A DNA stretch of 64,000 nt, from assembly GCF_032854445.1 (NCBI RefSeq), contig NC_088300.1:40888458-40952457 (forward strand), written 5' to 3'. Positions 11,895-21,713 of this stretch are shown here, piece after piece. This DNA comes from Liolophura sinensis (Eukaryota; Mollusca; Polyplacophora; Chitonida; Chitonidae). The translations under genes were made by a program, and so were the position numbers. A model generated the notes under the pieces. That model was not told the origin of the DNA, ran no database searches, and saw only the letters and a list, made by a program, of their open reading frames with translations. Positions within the stretch are counted from its first letter, which is position 1; the number at the start of each line of letters is the position of its first letter.

Positions 11895-13732
11895 TCTAAT
11901 AGCGTTGAGACAGTCCATGTTTGTATAGCTTCAGTTGCCAGACTGTTTATCTCATATTGTTGTCTTAAAATAAAGTAGATCCTTCTTATTGTCAAACCTT
12001 CTTCAGAATGTCCAAAATAAGTAAATGGCATCTGTCTGTTAAGGGAGTCTTAGTTCTGCAAATGGTCGTCAGTGGAGCTTTGATCGGTAGTTTAATTCTG
12101 GACATATAATCTTGGGGACAGTCTTATTTTTTTGTGTCCCTTCAGTTTTTTTCCTCGTGCGTGACTGTGTACAATTAATTTTAAAGCCAATGTCAATTAC
12201 AAAAAAATATATACAACTTAAAAATAACTGAACTCACTAAGTCATAGTGTGTATTTTGATAACATTAATTACAGCAAACTCTGGTGCAAAACCATATCAA
12301 AATACATAAGGACAAAGTGTTTACAGAAAGTCCTGTGAAGTCGATTACTACCCTAATACGGAGAGCCTGTGTTTATGAAAGCTCTGATGCAACTGGTTAT
12401 GTGATGTTATCAACGAAGTTAACAAGACTCAAATTGAGACGTTTTTGTGGATATTTAGATTGCCGCATGTTCTCACTTGCTGAACGCTGTTTTTTGCTGT
12501 ATCTGTGTTTAGCGATGCCTCGCGACAATTTGAGTAAACGTCTTCATATCACGTAGCGATTACTTGTTTCACAAACAACGTATTAACAGTGCTCTTCCTG
12601 CTAACCGGGATATCTTCTAAGCGATACCATCGAGACCCAAGGGGCAGTCTGGCACACTGGAATCTCTAGCCGTACTGACTAGCGGGCAACAGACTATCAG
12701 ATCGATGGATATGGACATTTTCCACTGGGCACGCGCGAAAAGTGTTGTCGAAGTCGGGTCATACCAAAGAGTTAAAAATGGTAGTTGTTGCTGCCTCGCT
12801 TGGCGCTCAGCACCGAGATGGGCTTTTGGGACATTTTAGGTGTCAATGATGTCACGAAACTTTTCTTCATCCCAATGTTTTAATGTTGGAAAAGATCTCA
12901 CTTGTGCTAGAGAAGGTGTCACACTTTCACGCCTGTGAAAGAAGACATTCACAAGAATTTCATCCATTAAAAAAAAGGAAACGCATCACATCACCGACAA
13001 CATTAATATGGTCCATAAATGACACCACATAATTCTCGCATTTAACTGCATTTTAACGAATCAAAAAGGAATATGAAATGATAAACATAAAGTTACTACT
13101 ATAGCATAGCTTTTTTGAGTGACAATTTCAGGGGGTTTTTTTTGTTTTGTTTTCTCCCCTAACTTGGGCGATAAACTTTATTAATAAATAATGTAACTAT
13201 TTAAAGCATCGTTTCTAGTAATTTTTCTCGTTACTTCTCAATGTTAAGAATGGTGGCTGCTAGGTGTGAAATTCCAGCATCTGGATGTTTCAACTAACTA
13301 TTTATACGCGATGTTAACTGTATGTATAACGGTGAGGAAATGGTATTCCTTAGGAAGCACGGTACGCTACCTGCATGCCAGAGTGAACTTTTCGCATCCT
13401 GTGAAAGATGGGATATCGGGTGTTACAAAGAGAATATCAAATACGTGTTAGGTGATATGTCACGTTTACTATGTAGCAGTACAGCGCACTGCATGTACTT
13501 CATAAAGCTTCAGGAGAACCGCACGCACTAATGGGATTTACTGCAGGATAGCCTACAACCTTATTTGTTTTAGACTATGGACTACGGAAACCCATTGCGA
13601 CCATGGCTTCATCAGGCTGTTTATTCCCTACATGAGCCTGGAAAAGACCACCGCTGTAAAAGAACACCGCTGTATTGTTAAATCAGTGAATCTCTCTTCT
13701 TCATTTCCCTGGAAAGACAACGCAACATTTTA
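11895..13732. other. Gene-less stretch upstream of the paralog pair
   Basis: No exon-like segment was recognised. Frames at 12284-12556 and 13266-13531 lack motifs. There is a T-rich run at 13133-13155. Confidence 0.45.
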
Positions 13733-13800
13733 AATTATTTAGTTATTTGATTACGGTTTTAGGCCCTACTGAAGAATATTTCACTCGTGTTACAGCCTGC
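13733..13800 (-). mobile_element. SINE 3' fragment
   Basis: Only the tail of the dominant SINE is present ('tatttgattacggtttt', 'ctgaagaatatttcactcg'). It abuts dispersed repeat 'A' at 13806. Confidence 0.6.
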
Positions 13801-13805
13801 AGAGG

Positions 13806-14019
13806 AAAATGATTACACGTAACCGGTGAAATCCGGGCTCTTGTCAGTTTACCTCATCTAAAGTTTTATTCTATCTTTTAATGTACTCGCTTCCATCTTT
13901 TAATGTACACCCTAATGGGCAGTTGCAAGTAATACTACCCTGTTACCATGGCTTGAGTAGAATTAAGTAAAAAAAAAAAGAACCAAAAACACACAGTGGG
14001 GTTAAATTGAATTTATTGG
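13806..14019 (+). repeat. Dispersed repeat 'A', copy 1
   Basis: This shares with 62978-63193 and, in part, 17842-17955 the blocks 'accggtgaaat', 'cagtttacctc', 'gggttttatt', 'ccatggcttgagtagaatta' and 'aaattgaatttatt'. It is about 210 bp long, non-coding and not SINE-like. The origin is unknown. Confidence 0.6.
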
Positions 14020-14327
14020 AAGTCGGTGGTCTAGATTTATTTAAAATGCCAAGTATGCGTCATATTGAATAAAGAAATAACACAAATGAGTGAACAAATA
14101 AAATAGTCTGTTAGCTTGACGATGTAAGCGCAAATTGCTGGTACTTTCATGCTGGAGCAAGGTTTAAATGTGTTATTGTACAATACACACATTTTCCCAT
14201 CGGTTTGCTATGTATTAGGCCAAGGCCCGCATGTATTATATCATAGATGTAGAATTATTTCATGTTAGTCGTTGACAAATTACGAACCGATTAATAGTGG
14301 ATAATTTGTCACATTATGTATTGCTTG

Positions 14328-14335
14328 TATATATA
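14328..14335 (+). promoter_or_regulatory. TATA box, paralog 1
   Basis: TATATATA lies 85 bp upstream of the start codon at 14413, a spacing that would give a short 5' leader of roughly 50 nt. The intervening bases are partly conserved in paralog 2 ('gagatcttag' and 'gagtttcaacatgcc' occur in both). Confidence 0.5.
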
Positions 14336-14412
14336 CTGTGGATACCGTGTTCTTACCGCTTACTTCCAAGGTGAGATCTTAGTGCGCGTGTACTACCTAC
14401 CAGAGTTTCAAC

Positions 14413-14488
14413 ATGCCTTCCACTGCCTCAATACTACTGGCTATAACAGCTGTCGTCTCACTGGCTGCCCAAGGACTGGCTGCAAGAG
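14413..14488 (+). CDS. Paralog 1 exon 1: signal peptide
   Basis: It encodes residues 1-25 beginning MPSTASILLAITAVVSLAAQ and ends one base into the next codon, followed by the donor GTTTGT. It is nearly identical to the paralog 2 exon at 21638-21713. The preceding 'gagtttcaac' is shared, which supports this start codon. Confidence 0.85.
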
Positions 14489-16835
14489 GTTTGTTCTATT
14501 AGTTTGTTTCGTCGTGTTGAGGTTGATGTATGGAAAATCACTAGCTGGGTACTGCCAATTGAGCCACAGAGGCCCCCATATTTCGTTCCTAGAACTTTGT
14601 ATACGAGTGATTTAAGCAACACATATGCACATGTATAACTTCTATGTTTGTCCAAGGTTGACGTCTTGTAGATATTTTCCGAAGATCATTTGTGTTGCTT
14701 AATCACAGATTTTCCTAGATAAATCTTTGTGCGTGTAACACGATTCTAAACCTCGGATTTTACCAGGCAAAAATTTGTAGGTGAAGCATGTGTCTGAGCG
14801 TCATATTTTACTAGGTAAATTTTTGTTTACGTGGAGGATATAGCTGAACCTCACATTCTACCAGGTAACTCATACAGCGTACGTGAACAATGTGACTGAG
14901 CCTCGGATTTTACCAGGTTAATCAATGTATGTTGAACGTAAGACTGAACCACATACATTACCAGGTAAATCACTGTACGTTAAACGTAAAACTAAACCAC
15001 ACACTTAACCAGGTAAATCTTTGTAGGTGAAGTGTATAACTGAACCCCAACTGAACACATAAAGCATAAAACTGAATCTTAGATTTCACGAAGTATATCG
15101 TTGTGCGTAAAACATGTAATTGAAGCTTAGATTTGTTAAGGGATAATGAGGGATCGACGAGGCTGGTGTGATCGTTTGCGCTATGTAATGTTCGTTGACA
15201 ACTACTTGTCTTCTACCAATATGATGTGTGTGGGGTTACATACCCACAAATGTTATATGTTACATATGTACAATATCTACATGTACGCATACCCGCGGCA
15301 CCAATATATGTAGCTGTGAATATACGAATAGCTTTGTGCGCCTGATTCGGGAACTTTACTTGTCAACATGCGCCCACTACATGCCGTCTCCTGTCTTCCT
15401 CATTTGTTTTCATTTACATCATCTTTCTGCAAAAGTTAAGGTATCCTCGAAGACTTTGGCCTAGAGCATTTGGATTGAAACCTCTTGACTACTTGGTATT
15501 CAAAGGCAGGAGTAAAGTGGTCTCAGTCATGGCGTAGCAATCGTGGTCATTCGTGCAGTTGTGATAGTCTTACATAACAAGACACAAATAAAATAACAAA
15601 ATAGTTTTGATATAAAATCCAAGAAAAATGCTAGCTAGTGAAGTGTGAAAGTGTATAAACAAAAGATTCCATATTTAAAACGTAACACTTTTTTTAAAAA
15701 AGACTTTGCAACTCCGTTGACAGAATGCTTTCTGCATTATCGACTTTATTTTTGTTTTTCAAGACTATTGCATAGTTCAAGGAAACGTACGAAGACTGAA
15801 CGAACAATGGGTACAGGAAGGAAAACTCTGTCGCTGTATCTATCCCGAGAGCCGGGCATATGTCTGGAATGGTCAAAACCCTTCTGATGCCAAGCCATAC
15901 TGTCTGTACAACGGTGAGCATAACGCCTTTTATTTTCTATAGGCTCTGTATGAACTAGCTTGTAGCGGCTACTGGCAAATTTCTCACGTGGAAAAGGATT
16001 TTTTTACAAGGAGACAAACTAAAACGTCAAGGATACATCAACGAATGTACCTTTAGCACGATTAAGAACAGTGTTTATGTATTGTTTGCAGCTTGTTCCA
16101 AAAAGGAGTCTTTTTGTATAGTAACGTAAGCAAAAATCAGATTTAGAAATAATAAATCCATGTGTACAGGACAGCCACATCACGTGTCAGCTGATGTAAA
16201 ATTTTAGGTCAGTCATGCATATTGCCTCAAGTTTCAACATTCCATACGATAGTTCGCGTCAGTTATTTCCTGTTTTGATCTTTTGGGGCCTAACCCATTA
16301 GAACTAACTGAATCATTTGAGAATTCACGACAGCCGACGGTAGTCCACTAACTCATCTAACTGTCCACTAACTGTTCACTCATCTCTTGGAACATAACAT
16401 ATGACAGAATGTGTGTAGCTCACGACATTCATGTGATTGAAATTGCACCGCACCTATTGTAGGCACGAATATTTTCGATTCTGTTGTTTTCTTTTCTTTT
16501 ACGGAAAAAAACCTCGACAGATCTGATTGTGAGAAACAATTAGAATATACATTAACTCTCGTATGTGCTTATGGTTGCTCTCAGAACATTGAATCATTTG
16601 AGGGTTCACGCCAGCCGACGCCAGCATGTATAACTTATATTAAACACGGTGTTGTTTTACAGGTTGTCCCGATTTTGCCAGAATGTTGTTGATAGCAGAA
16701 GGCGGGACCTTCACGCAAGATGGTAGACCATGTGTGTGTAAAAAGGGTCACAGCAAGTATCACACAAAGAGTGTGCTGTACCACGGCGTTTGTGACGATC
16801 TCGATGGCGATAAATACGAAGTCATATTTGATTAA
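14413..16835 (+). CDS. Secreted eight-cysteine two-module protein, paralog 1 (3 exons)
   Basis: Exons at 14413-14488, 15764-15913 and 16663-16835 join to a 132-residue protein. Both introns are GT-AG and phase 1. Residues 1-24 form a signal peptide with a hydrophobic core and Ala-rich end. The mature part has eight cysteines (28, 48, 50, 72, 77, 99, 101, 119) in two modules of the form C-x(19-21)-C-x-C-x(17-21)-C, one module per exon. A G-K/R-x-C-x-C motif is common to both. The protein ends in an acidic tail. A matching copy lies at 21638-29016 and both frames are intact, which supports real genes. I do not recognise the family. It is not a standard single VWC, EGF or Kunitz spacing. Extracellular location is inferred from the signal peptide and paired cysteines; function is unknown. 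Confidence 0.85.
14706..15140 (+). repeat. Degenerate 48-bp tandem repeat in intron 1 of paralog 1
   Basis: About nine diverged units recur every 48 bp or so, anchored on 'taccaggtaaatc' and 'tgaacc' or 'taaacc' with 'gtacgt' or 'gtaggt' between. The dyad GATTTTACCAGGTAAATC is still visible in part of the units. It is clearly related to the 47-bp satellite in the same intron of paralog 2. Confidence 0.75.
15764..15913 (+). CDS. Paralog 1 exon 2: cysteine module 1
   Basis: A 150-bp symmetric phase 1-1 exon preceded by a T-rich tract and AG, and followed by GTGAGC. It encodes residues 26-75 plus one base, with Cys28, 48, 50 and 72. Compared with 27453-27593 it has three extra codons before the conserved G-K-L-C-R-C-I-Y-P-E-S block. 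Confidence 0.85.
16663..16835 (+). CDS. Paralog 1 exon 3: cysteine module 2 and stop
   Basis: Acceptor 'gttgttttacag', then residues 76-132 with Cys77, 99, 101 and 119 and a TAA stop at 16833-16835. From about 16731 to the stop it is almost identical in DNA to 28912-29016, whereas the first 65-70 bases are clearly more diverged. Confidence 0.88.
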
Positions 16836-16941
16836 GATCAACCACAACAGAGTAAAACTGAATGGTGGAGCCACATACGAGTTTTTCGTGTAATACAATT
16901 AAATACAAAAGCCTCTTTTCTGAATTAATGCATGTCATGTG

Positions 16942-16947
16942 AATAAA
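16942..16947 (+). promoter_or_regulatory. Poly-A signal, paralog 1
   Basis: AATAAA lies 107 bases after the stop codon, followed by a T-rich stretch, giving a short 3' UTR. Confidence 0.55.
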
Positions 16948-17090
16948 ATCTTTTTGCACTTGTTTTTGATTATAGGCAGATGTGGATGGCTGCAGTTAAA
17001 TGGAGCGCTGTATGATTATGATTGGAGGAACACAAGGTTTAACAAAACATTATTAAAGCACATAATTCAGGCATTTAATTACGTTTTGTT

Positions 17091-17321
17091 TTGTTTATTT
17101 ATTTATCTATTTCATTGGTGTTTTACGCCGTACTGAAGAATATTTCACTTATGGTGGGTGGAAATTGGGCAGAGCCCCGGGGGATACCCACGACCATCAG
17201 CAGGCTGCTAGAAGGAAACCAACATGAGCTGGATTTGAACTCACAGCGACCGAATTGGTGAGAGGCTTCTGGGTCATTACGTTGCGCTGTTGCGTTGACC
17301 ACATCGGCCACGGAGGACCCT
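17091..17321 (-). mobile_element. tRNA-derived SINE, internally deleted
   Basis: The minus strand carries the head ('gggtcctccgtggccgatg'), B-box region ('gagttcaaatccagctcatg') and tail ('agtgaaatattcttcagtac'). A deletion removed part of the middle. It lies just downstream of paralog 1. Confidence 0.85.
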
Positions 17322-17841
17322 AATTGCGTTTTTGGGGTGAAAAAGTAATTGAATAAATAAACAAAAAGTTTCTAGTTTTGCCAAGGCTTATATATGTAAT
17401 TTTAAAGGGTATTTTCATCGGCCCTTTCTTGATTGCTTTTACTCTTTAATTTTAAGTAGGTTTATATACAACAATGAAATAAATAAAACAATAACTATAT
17501 GACAGCACATGGGGATATTGAATATTGCTGGAGCATGTCATCAATGTAGACTAGAATTTTTCTAGGAGAATCGACCTCTTGTTCAATCAAAATTCGGATG
17601 GTTATGCAAATGTCAGCGCACCCTACGTCATGCTGAGATTGAGTGCGCTTCCACTAATTCTGTTGTTTCTGTATGTCTCTTTTTCAGTTGTTTGTATTTT
17701 GTTAACTCAACGAACCCGTGAATGTTTCACTGATACGATGCTTATCAGGTCTATACGTGATGTAAGTCGGAGCGTCCGGATTGAACTACCGTTCTTCGCT
17801 AGTTGTATATGCCTGGAAATACAACAGACAGCGCCACAGAG

Positions 17842-17955
17842 GGAAAAATCACAGCAATGACGACAGTGTGATATTTGGTAAATGGTCAGGCATATTACCG
17901 GTGAAATCCGGTCTCTAGTCCATTTACCTCTGTTAGGGTTTTATTCCCACTTTAT
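17842..17955 (+). repeat. Dispersed repeat 'A', copy 2 (partial)
   Basis: This shares 'aatcacagcaa.g.cgaca.tgtgat' with 62978-63005 and 'accggtgaaatccgg', 'tttacctc' and 'gttttatt' with 13806-13870. The 3' half seen in the other copies is not recognisable. Confidence 0.5.
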
Positions 17956-19663
17956 TCCAAAAGCCTACCACTGCAAAACTATTGTACACGCAAGCTGAGC
18001 TTATTGAATTGTATGACCACAGCCGAGCAATATATGCACATGTGAGAGAAACATTGCGTAAAAAAAACATGTAATCAGTAAGAAGCAATTCTTACCTTAC
18101 ACTTGAAATCATGGCGTACATGACTAAGCTTCGGCGAGCCATACCCACCCTACAGAATGCAGTTTGACTCTATAAGGAGGGTAAGGTTAGAGGCTCACAC
18201 TACCCGTAATGTCCCCTAGTGGGCTGCATTCATAACGATGATGAACTGAGAGATCATATTAAGTAAATACAAAATATGCCGCGGGCAAGTCTAGTTGGAC
18301 TTTTGGACCATGTAGCACAAGCTTTGCGCCTTCATAAAGGCTCAGGAGAACCACTCATGTGATTTATACCAGAAATATCTCCTAGATCTGAAGGATTTAC
18401 TTCAGCCTTTCTCTACTAGCTTTATTTATTACTTGGCATAAACTGGACAAAGACGTCGAGATAGTCCGCAAAACTTACTGAACTTACATGGTACCTCCTA
18501 AAACTCGGATTTTCTTATAGCCCGGAACGGATTACAAAGATACTGAACTGAAGAAAATTGCATTTAGATGAAGGTGATCTATGGATACCGATATTGCAAC
18601 CTTAGCCACCTTCCTACCTCGCTACCTCTGCCTTACATTGAAAGGTAGTAAGGCTGCATCATTAATTACTTTGCTTCGCTGGCTCGTCACCTCACAACCT
18701 AGATCCCACGCTCTGTAATTTTAATTTGCTGCCTCTCCCAATATTTAAATGGTCAAGGTAGAGAAAAGGAGGAGTTTCAATGCATCGAAACAGACATTCG
18801 TGTACATATACCAGTCCTCATCCAAAACGGACGTTCCAGGTCAGTAATCGCCACACGACAAACACGACAACCACAAACCACCTAAGGACTAATGAAGTAC
18901 ATAAAGTACGAAATTATGATGGAATCACGTAAAGAAAAGAAGTGAAGGGTTTTCTGTTTTCAATGTTTTCGGAAATGTTCTAGACGAATGAATGAAATCA
19001 GTATTCAAATGATATACTAAACTAGTATAAGTTGTCGATAATTAAATATGTATCTCTTATGCCCTTTGGTTGCAACTGTTCATATACATGTATCCAACGC
19101 GGCTATCTAATTCAACACAATGGATATACAGCTTCCCCCCACCTCCCCAGCTCCGGTTTAAGCGGAATTAGACACAGTCATAAGCAGAGTGCCGGGGATA
19201 GTGGACGCTCTGTCCATATTTACTCAGAAGAGATTTATAAAGCTTAGAGTGAAGGCGTTTGCTGAAACAACCTTGACACCAAAAGTTTTTGCAGTGATCC
19301 AACAAATGTTACAAGGTGAGGTATGTACGTCGTATGCATGACCTTCTGTATATTGCTGTCAAAATATCCAGGCGTCCAAGTGTCCAAGTGTCCAACTATC
19401 CCTCTCGTTGTAAATTCTGCGAGAGAGGAAACCGTTTTGGTTTTTGTACAAATAGAAGATAAGATGCACCATCTGGAGAGTCTTTGATTTCCTTTAAATC
19501 CAACAAAGGCGGATATAAAAAAGCTATAAACATATGAAACTATGCATCAACCGCCCTACGTCAAACATCTGAAAAAAACTTCCCTAAAGTTGCATTCGAA
19601 CAAGGGAGCAATATTCGAGCACCAGACGTCATTGGTAATCCTCTGACTTAAGAACGCCATAAA
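17956..19663. other. Gene-less stretch between paralog 1 and the Tc1-like element
   Basis: No gene was seen. 'gtccaagtgtccaa' forms a tiny repeat near 19375. The 71-codon frame at 19032-19247 has no recognisable feature. Confidence 0.45.
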
Positions 19664-19665
19664 TA

Positions 19666-21160
19666 AACTCTGTCAAAAAAGAAACGCAACTCCCGTATTT
19701 TAGAGATTTTAATATTTAGTTTAGGACGGCACAACTTTTTTCTTATTGAAGACAGAAGTCAGAAATTTGGCAGAATAATAATCAAGATGGTCATGTTTAA
19801 AACTGTCTTTTCAAAAGTCATCTCACAGACACCAGTTGCTCACCAGGGGGCGTCTTCCTCAGTACCTCGTATGACCACTACGAGCTGCAATCACTGCACG
19901 GCATCTCCTTGGACAAGAACGGATAAGACGCCGGATTCTCTCCTGGGAATGGCCCTCCACTCCTCCTGTAACGCAACGGCGAGCTGTTGAAGCGTCTGTG
20001 GCGGTGGCTGACGTTGACGCACGTGTCGATCCAGAGTATCCCACAGGTGTTCAATAGGCCTGGTGATTTAGAGGGCCACGGCAAGACGTTGACGTTGGAA
20101 TCCTGCAGAAAGTTCATTGTTGCACGTGCAGTATGACGCCTGGCGTTGACCTGTTGAAAAAGCTGTGTCTGTCGGTCAATAATCGGGAGAAGGTGAGGTT
20201 GTAACACGTGGTTGATGTAACGTTGGGCTGTCAGGTTCCCTGGAACGATCACCAAGTCTGATTTCTGGTTGTACGAGATGGCTCCCCAAACCATAACACT
20301 GCCTCCGCCAAATCTGTCCACCTGCCGGACGCAGATGGGCGCAAAGCGTTCATGACGCCTCCTATACACACGCTGTCTTCCGTCGTGACGTGTCAAAAGA
20401 AAACGGGATTCATCAGAAAACCAGATGCGCCTCCATATCCTTACGTTGTTGCACCACCTGAGTCGTAGGCGTCGATGTAAGGGGCGTAGTACAGGTCCAA
20501 CAACTGGTCTACAGGCACGTAAACCCGCTTCTTTCAGACGGTTCCTAATCGTTTGAGCCGACACTCTCCTCAAACCTGGCATTTGTGTGGCAGTCACGGT
20601 TGGTAGGGCATGTCGATTACGCAGGTGAAGGACCCGGATGTACCGATCTTGAGGTGGGGTCGTGATTCTTGGCCTTCCACTTCTCGGGCGATCGTTGGTC
20701 GAATTAAAGTTGTTGTAACGGCTCCAAAGTCGGGATATCGTTGTTTTGTGAACATTTAGGTGTCGTGCCAAAACTTTCTCCGGCTTGAAGACGACCAATG
20801 GGGATATTTCGGTTGGCAGCACTCAGTCGCGGCATTTTACCGACTTTCGTCGACGAATATATGAATAAAATACGAAAGCACATGGGCTTTTATACACCCC
20901 CACATTATAACTGCCATTGTCATGATTTGCATGTGAATGGTTCTGAGTGCGACGTCAACAGGGTCAGTCCATGCGTTGTGACGTCATAAGCAATAAAATA
21001 CACTTAGGAGAGAAAAGGCAGTTGTTTGGATGATAATCTTCATTGAAAACGTGTATAATTTCATTACATTTGGCTAAAATTTAGTTTGGAAGCAATAACT
21101 TTATTGGAACGAATTTTTGATATCCGAGGACAGGGGTTGCGTTTCTTTTTTGACAGAGTT
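19666..21160 (-). mobile_element. Tc1/mariner-like DNA transposon, complete ends, broken transposase
   Basis: Perfect 25-bp terminal inverted repeats (starting AACTCTGTCAAAAAAG) lie at 19666-19690 and 21136-21160. Both are bordered by TA (19664-19665 and 21161-21162), the target duplication of this superfamily. The 1495-bp length fits. The transposase gene between them runs on the minus strand and is frameshifted. Confidence 0.93.
19859..20835 (-). pseudogene. Tc1-like transposase, frameshifted
   Basis: The likely original start is the ATG at 20835-20833; a frame break follows within about 70 bp. The long frame 20822-19878 holds the paired-type helix-turn-helix and a GRPR hook (residues about 49-52), then the W-F-S-D-E-S-R-F block with the first catalytic Asp at about residue 137, and G-G-G-S-V-M-V-W-G. 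The block that normally carries the second Asp reads Q-V-N-A-R-R-H, so that Asp is lost. A deletion near 20060-20080 shifts the frame again, and the C-terminal part continues in the frame 20044-19859. The copy cannot encode an active enzyme. Confidence 0.9.
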
Positions 21161-21392
21161 TACATTTGCTGTACTAACATTTCTAAGGTTAAAGTATTAA
21201 CCTTTAGAACAAGTATATTGGTCTGAGACTATCCTGATATTTGTGATAATTCAGAATGACAACAGTGTGGTAGGAAATCACAATGGCAGGTCATTAAATA
21301 CTTAACAGCGGAAATTGTTGGTGCTTGGATTTAACAAGGTATAAAAAAGTACGCACATTTCCCAGGGCTTGCCATGCATTAGACCGCATATA

Positions 21393-21562
21393 TTTTATTA
21401 TAGGTACGGGACTATTTCGTGTAAATCGCTGACAAATTGGTCACATTATGTATTTATATAATTTATGTTTTGCTTCATGACTGTGTACATGACAATATAT
21501 AGGAAGCATGTACTACATGTGTATTATGGGTGCAGCATTATTTCATGATAATTGTTGACGCG
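21393..21562 (+). repeat. Duplicated promoter-proximal block, paralog 2
   Basis: The block 'tattatagg...actatttcgtg.aaatcgctgacaaatt' (21393-21440) recurs diverged at 21520-21562 ('tattatggg...attatttcatgataattgttgacg'). Paralog 1 has one such block near 14231-14282. A weak TATA-like GATATAG follows at 21562-21568, 76 bp before the start codon. Confidence 0.45.
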
Positions 21563-21637
21563 ATATAGTCTTGTGACTGTGTGTATTGAGGGCACAGAGT
21601 TTTCAGAGATCTTAGGGTGCATTATCGGAGTTTCAAC

Positions 21638-21713
21638 ATGCCTTCTAGTGCCTCGCTGCTACTAGTTATCACAGCTGTCGTCTCACTGGCTGCCCAAGGA
21701 CTAGCGGCTAAAG
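21638..21713 (+). CDS. Paralog 2 exon 1: signal peptide
   Basis: It encodes residues 1-25 (MPSSASLLLVITAVVSLAAQ and on), phase 1, with donor GTTTGT. The length is the same as paralog 1 exon 1 (76 bp). Confidence 0.85.

Noticed and set aside
16635-16898. Minus-strand frames opposite exon 3 of both paralogs (also 28801-29223)
   Set aside because: They are shadows of conserved coding exons on the plus strand.
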